Of a stretch of 64,000 nucleotides of DNA, positions 59,940-64,000 are shown piece after piece. Source of the stretch: Roseimicrobium gellanilyticum (lineage in GTDB: Bacteria; Verrucomicrobiota; Verrucomicrobiia; Verrucomicrobiales; Verrucomicrobiaceae); the NCBI RefSeq assembly GCF_003315205.1, contig NZ_QNRR01000009.1:248001-312000 (forward strand). The letters are read 5' to 3'. A model generated the notes under the pieces. It did no database searches, was not told where the DNA came from, and saw only the letters and a list, made by a program, of their open reading frames with translations. Every line of letters begins with the position of its first letter. The stretch's first letter is position 1. The translations under genes and the position numbers were made by a program.

Positions 59940-61322
59940 TCAGATATGAATCGGATGTCCCTCCGCCACTTCGGTGGCTTCCTTGAGCATCTCGGCCAGG
60001 GTCGGATGCGCGTGGATGGTGGCTTCGATTTCGTCGGCGGTGGCTTCCATGGTCACGGCGAGGCTCATCTCAGCGATGAGTTCGGTGGCCTCGGCGCCGA
60101 TGATGTGGGCACCGATGATTTCGCCGTGGGGTTCGCCGTAGATGATCTTCACAAAACCTTCCGTCTCGGCGATGGCGAGGGCCTTGCCGCTGACCTGGTA
60201 GGGGAACTTGCCGACCTTGTACTTCAGGCCCTTGGCCTTCGCCTGCGCCTCGGTGAGACCGATGCTGGCAACTTGCGGCTGGCAGTAGGTGCAGCCGGGG
60301 AAGGTGGTGACCTTCTTCGGCTTGTGGCCGGGCTTGAACATGCCTTCCACCGCGTGCACGGCTTCGTAGCTGGCCACGTGCGCGAGCCAGGGCGGCCCGA
60401 TGATGTCGCCGGCGCCGTAGATGCCCTTCACACTTGTCTCGTAATTGGCGTCGGTGTCGAGCCAGCCACCCTTTTCGGACTTCTTGAGCTCCACACCTTC
60501 CGGGAGCAGGGGCACCACGCCGATGGCCACGAGGCACATGGGGGCCTCCAGCGTTTCGTTGGCCGCGCCTTCGACGGTCAGGCTCACCTTGTCACCATGG
60601 TCCTTGGAGGCGGTGACCTTGGTGTTCGTCAGGATGCGGATGCCGGCCTTCTTCAGGCTCTTTTCCAGGGCCGCGCTCACCTCTTCATCTTCCACGGGGA
60701 GGATGCGGGGCATCATTTCCACCACGGTCACCTTCGTGCCGTAGGCGTTGAAGAAATAGGCGAACTCGATGCCGATGGCGCCGGCGCCCACGATGAGGAT
60801 TTCCTTGGGCTGCTCGGCCAGCGTCAGCGCCTCGCGGCTGCCGATGACGGTCTTGCCATTGAAGGGCAGGCCGGGCATGGGGCGGGACTTCGCGCCGGTG
60901 GCCACCAGGATCTTCTGGGTGTCGTAGGAGGTCTTCTTGCCGTCCTTGTCCGTCACTTCCACCTTGCCCGCAGCCGGGATGGCGGCGGTGCCGCGGATGT
61001 AGTCCACCTTGTTCTTCTTGAAGAGGAACTCGATGCCGCCGCAGAGCTTGTCGGACACCTTGCGGCTGCGGCCCACGATCTTGCTCCAGTCGTAGGAGAT
61101 GCCGTCAATCTTCAGGCCGAACTCGTCCGCGCGATGCGTGAGGGTGTGGTACAGCTCGGCGTTCTTCAGGAGTGCCTTGGTGGGAATGCAGCCCCAGTTC
61201 AGGCAGGTACCGCCAGCGCGGTCGTTCTCCACGCAGGCCACTTTTTTGCCAAGCTGGGCGGCGCGGATGGCGCCGACGTATCCCGCGGGGCCGCCGCCGA
61301 TGACGATGAGGTCGTAGGTCAT
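59940..61322 (-). CDS. lpdA: Dihydrolipoamide dehydrogenase (E3)
   Basis: 460 residues starting MTYDLIVIGGGPAGYVGAIRAAQLGKKVACVENDRAGGTCLNWGC (cited in part). The redox disulfide is C40-LNWG-C45, the FAD motif GGGPAGYVG, NAD-binding GAGAIGIEFAYFF, and the dimer-interface His/Glu lies in HAHPTLAEML near the C-terminus. It reoxidises the lipoyl arms of 2-oxo acid dehydrogenases, and here presumably serves the E1 encoded at 15621-17748 and other complexes. Stands alone, with its own terminator. Confidence 0.96.
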   Translation of the reverse strand: MTYDLIVIGGGPAGYVGAIRAAQLGKKVACVENDRAGGTCLNWGCIPTKALLKNAELYHTLTHRADEFGLKIDGISYDWSKIVGRSRKVSDKLCGGIEFLFKKNKVDYIRGTAAIPAAGKVEVTDKDGKKTSYDTQKILVATGAKSRPMPGLPFNGKTVIGSREALTLAEQPKEILIVGAGAIGIEFAYFFNAYGTKVTVVEMMPRILPVEDEEVSAALEKSLKKAGIRILTNTKVTASKDHGDKVSLTVEGAANETLEAPMCLVAIGVVPLLPEGVELKKSEKGGWLDTDANYETSVKGIYGAGDIIGPPWLAHVASYEAVHAVEGMFKPGHKPKKVTTFPGCTYCQPQVASIGLTEAQAKAKGLKYKVGKFPYQVSGKALAIAETEGFVKIIYGEPHGEIIGAHIIGAEATELIAEMSLAVTMEATADEIEATIHAHPTLAEMLKEATEVAEGHPIHI

Positions 61323-61465
61323 GATGAGTAGTCAGTAGAAGGGAAAGTGTCCTGTGTGAGTGGGGGTGTGGACGTAGCGCACGGAGCAGGGGAGTGCAAG
61401 GCGCGGCGTGGTGTTCGACCACCCCGCCGCTGCCCTGGACCTCCTGTCCTGCCAATGATTACGCC

Positions 61466-64000
61466 TCAGGGCTGCTTCTTGGAGAAGCGCTCCAGCATCT
61501 GGCGTGCCTGTACACAATCCGGGTCATCATGGACATGGTCCAGAAAGGTTTGCAAGGCCTTCACCGCTTCCTCACCGCGCCCCAGATTGCCCAAGGCGAG
61601 GCCTCCCATCAGGTAGAAGTCGTAAAAGGTGGGATAGAGCCTGGCACCCTCCGCTGCGTGCTTCGCGCAGGCCTCCCAATCTTTGCGCAGCCGGGCTTCC
61701 AGCAGGCTCAGGAAGAGCTTCTCCCGCTCGTGTTTCGTTTCAGGGATCAATTCCTGGGCCATGACAGCGGGCACTAGATCCGGCTCCCCGATGGCTTCCG
61801 CCGCATGCAGCCCCATGAAAGCAGTGCGCCTGTCCGGGTCCACCCAGCCACGGGTCATGCTCTCATAGATGGTGCCGCGCGCCTGTTCCGTGGCCAGCTC
61901 CGCTTCATCCTTCATGTCCAGCAGGAGGTAGATACGGGTCATGAGGCCAGCGTAGAGCGGTGACATCAACTCATCCACGCTGGTCATTTCCACCAGGCGC
62001 TTGAGTCCAGCCTTGTCCTGATCGGCATAAAGCTTGCGGAAGAGCTGCCAGCGGGTGCGACCCAGGTTGCGCGGATCGCGCAAAGAGGTCAGCACGGTGA
62101 ATCCGTCTGATGTCTCACCCACTCGCATCTGCACCAGCAGATCACGCGTCTTGAGCGAATCCGCGGTGAGCGGCGCATCTGGGCGGTTGCGGTACGGTTT
62201 CAGTATGGCGGCCAGCTTCTCTCTCGCGGCGGGGTTGTCGATGTCCACATAGCCGCTGCTGCCCATGATGAGCTGCGCGCGGTCGCCGTCTTCCGGTGCT
62301 TTCTCGAGGGCCAATGTCAGCAGGGCAAACGCGAGATTTTCGCGTGTTTCGCTGTGGGGAAGGTCGCTGGTAAGGTCGAACCAGAAGTCGAGGCTGTGCC
62401 TGGGCCAGGTGCCGTCTTTCAGCCAGCCTTCGCGTACCGCGGTGGCATCCGCTTCGGAGAGGTTGAATTGCACATCCGACTTGCAGGCCAGCTTCACGGG
62501 AGGGGGACCGGCGGGTAGGGGACGATGCTTCAGGTACAGAGCCTTCATCTCCTCCTGATAGGGCAGGAGTTTCTTCGCCCGGTTGATCATCTTCAGCGCG
62601 GCGAGCTGGAGCGGAGGCTTGTCCTTGGTGTCTTCGAACCGGGCATGTCCCAGCTTTTCATAGAGAGCCCGGGCGTCGGCATCCTTGCCACCAAACGCGA
62701 GCGCCATGATGCAGCGTTTCAGGGCCTCGCATTCGAAGTAGGTCAGTTGTTTCTCCAGCAGCGCAAGACCGAATTCCTTGTGCCCTGCCAGGTCTGTGGG
62801 CTCCAGAGCGGCCCAACGGCGGAAGATGTCATGATGGGGCGCATCCTCCGGTTGGAGTCCGGCGAGAACGGGGTGGTTGCCGAACTTTCGAATGGCTTCG
62901 CGATCCTGGGTGACGTACGCATTCCTTAGGAAGGAGTCCAGATGCAGGCCACGGGTGCGGCGGGGCAGGGATTTTTCCGAGAGGACGGCCTCCAGGCGTG
63001 GGCCGGAATCTTCCAGGGATGGCAGCGCCGCATGCGTGTACCACCCCAGGCGGATCAGCGCATCCATACGCGAGGCGTCCGCCTGCTTGGAGTCCTGGGT
63101 GATCAGCAGACAGAGCTTTACAAACTCCAGCGGCAGCAGGCCATTGGCCGTCGCGATGGTCTTGTCAGCATTCTCCGCCTTGGAGTCCTGCATATCCTTG
63201 GGACGGGCATGGTCATACCAACCTGTCTTGCCAGCAGCGAGCCAGGCCTTGGCAGCGAGGGCGGGAGCGTCACCAGCGCCACCGCCCTCCCGCAGCACCT
63301 CCAGCCGCTGCTTGAGCAACTCGATCGCAGAGTCAGTCTTGGTCACGGCCGGGTGCTCCAGCTCGCGCTCCAGCAGTACAATTTCCGCTTCCGGTCTTCC
63401 GAGTTTGGAGTAGACACCCGCCAGGTCGAAGACTGCCGCCGCCCGCACTGCATCAGGCACGGCCCCCTGCGTGGCGAGCAGCCTTTCCAACTGGGTGGCG
63501 GCTGGCGCCAGCTTCTCTCCGGAGGCTTGTGCGGCGGTGGCCTGAAGGCGGGCCATGGCCGTGGTCATGGCATCTGGATTCCCACTCTCTCCGGCGAAGA
63601 AGGCATCTGCAATTTTTAGAGCGGCGGGGGCCTGCTTGGATTCAATCAGGACTGCGGCGGCCCAAATCTGAAGGCGACGGCGGTACGAAGCCGTTTTGAT
63701 GCCGCCGGCTCCCTCCATGGCCACCACGAGTTTCCTCAGTTCCGGGGTCACTTCGCTCATGCGAATGGAATTGAGGTAGCCCAGCATTCCGGCCACCTCT
63801 GCGGCGTAGCGCGGGTCCCACCTGCCTGCATGCACCAGCTTGCGAATGGTATCGAAGGACTCCTTTTTCTGACCTGCCCGCGCCTGATTTCCCAGCACCC
63901 CACCCAGTTCCTCGGCGCTGCCGATCAGGGGGAGAATCAGTTCCCCTTCAGGCACCGGAGTGCCATGCTTGTGCTCGAGGGACAGCCACTCCGGCCACCA
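61466..64000 (-). CDS. Large helical-repeat (TPR-like) protein, N-terminus outside window
   Basis: The frame is open to base 64000 with residues WWPEWLSLEHKHGTPVPEG before the first internal GTG at 63955, so the gene begins outside. At least 844 residues are visible. The chain is almost all alpha-helical pairs, for example LIESKQAPAALKIADAFFAG, AAVFDLAGVYSKLGRPEAEIVLLERELEHP and LMGGLALGNLGRGEEAVKALQTFLDHVHDD, in TPR-like units. No catalytic motif is seen in this part. It ends QMLERFSKKQP and lies 143 bp upstream of lpdA in the same direction. It may be a scaffold or exported TPR protein. Confidence 0.75.
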   Translation of the reverse strand, partial: WWPEWLSLEHKHGTPVPEGELILPLIGSAEELGGVLGNQARAGQKKESFDTIRKLVHAGRWDPRYAAEVAGMLGYLNSIRMSEVTPELRKLVVAMEGAGGIKTASYRRRLQIWAAAVLIESKQAPAALKIADAFFAGESGNPDAMTTAMARLQATAAQASGEKLAPAATQLERLLATQGAVPDAVRAAAVFDLAGVYSKLGRPEAEIVLLERELEHPAVTKTDSAIELLKQRLEVLREGGGAGDAPALAAKAWLAAGKTGWYDHARPKDMQDSKAENADKTIATANGLLPLEFVKLCLLITQDSKQADASRMDALIRLGWYTHAALPSLEDSGPRLEAVLSEKSLPRRTRGLHLDSFLRNAYVTQDREAIRKFGNHPVLAGLQPEDAPHHDIFRRWAALEPTDLAGHKEFGLALLEKQLTYFECEALKRCIMALAFGGKDADARALYEKLGHARFEDTKDKPPLQLAALKMINRAKKLLPYQEEMKALYLKHRPLPAGPPPVKLACKSDVQFNLSEADATAVREGWLKDGTWPRHSLDFWFDLTSDLPHSETRENLAFALLTLALEKAPEDGDRAQLIMGSSGYVDIDNPAAREKLAAILKPYRNRPDAPLTADSLKTRDLLVQMRVGETSDGFTVLTSLRDPRNLGRTRWQLFRKLYADQDKAGLKRLVEMTSVDELMSPLYAGLMTRIYLLLDMKDEAELATEQARGTIYESMTRGWVDPDRRTAFMGLHAAEAIGEPDLVPAVMAQELIPETKHEREKLFLSLLEARLRKDWEACAKHAAEGARLYPTFYDFYLMGGLALGNLGRGEEAVKALQTFLDHVHDDPDCVQARQMLERFSKKQP

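Noticed and set aside
59814-61331. 505-residue plus-strand frame over lpdA
   Set aside because: Antisense of a clear E3 enzyme; starts with no ribosome site and has shadow composition.

Overview
The window looks like a chromosomal segment of a Verrucomicrobia-type bacterium, probably a large-genome soil or freshwater member of the Verrucomicrobiae. Coding DNA is GC-rich, Shine-Dalgarno sequences are weak, and many genes encode secreted or single-membrane-span proteins. Long three-domain-type IspG, many small proteins of unknown function and abundant short inverted-repeat elements fit the same group. This is inferred from gene content and style; there is no rRNA or tRNA gene in the window. Two genes run off the edges: a membrane sensor N-terminus at 1-700 and a large helical-repeat protein at 61466-64000.

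Layout. 0.8-5.2 kb: a histidine-rich peptidoglycan-binding protein, DNA polymerase IV, and a rhodanese plus SufE pair. 5.3-8.4 kb: an active Deg-type serine protease beside a paralogue that has lost its catalytic histidine and oxyanion loop. 8.7-13.6 kb: an M1 aminopeptidase with HEAT repeats, the sensor kinase CreC and a lipoprotein L,D-transpeptidase. 15.6-17.7 kb: pyruvate dehydrogenase E1 alpha and beta (E3 lies at 59.9 kb, no E2 here). 21.5-23.1 kb: an AT-richer DUF262-HNH nuclease gene that looks horizontally acquired. 23.2-29.2 kb: a six-gene cluster with two tandem CreD-like membrane proteins, ending in the response regulator CreB. 32-36 kb: ispG and rseP. 37-45 kb: two SLC13-type transporters, a beta-helix protein, a LOG-family protein and rfbA. 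45.9-51.7 kb: a GntR (YtrA-type) regulator, an ABC ATPase and two very large permeases. 52-64 kb: thymidylate kinase, a CxxCH-bearing toroid protein, a LysR/ferredoxin pair, a run of small accessory proteins, and lpdA.

How genes work together. The most interesting signal is a split Cre (CreBC/CreD) envelope-stress system. CreC sits with a peptidase and an L,D-transpeptidase, while CreB sits about 16 kb away at the end of the CreD cluster. The promoter region of that cluster carries four TTCA(C/T) pentamers spaced exactly 11 bp apart, the spacing of the E. coli cre-tag. A second recognisable circuit is the GntR-ABC operon, whose promoter region has a palindrome with the AGTGTA-N13-TACACT geometry described for Bacillus YtrA. 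Several unrelated intergenic gaps carry hairpin-forming or terminal-inverted-repeat elements of 99-184 bp that look like MITE or REP families.
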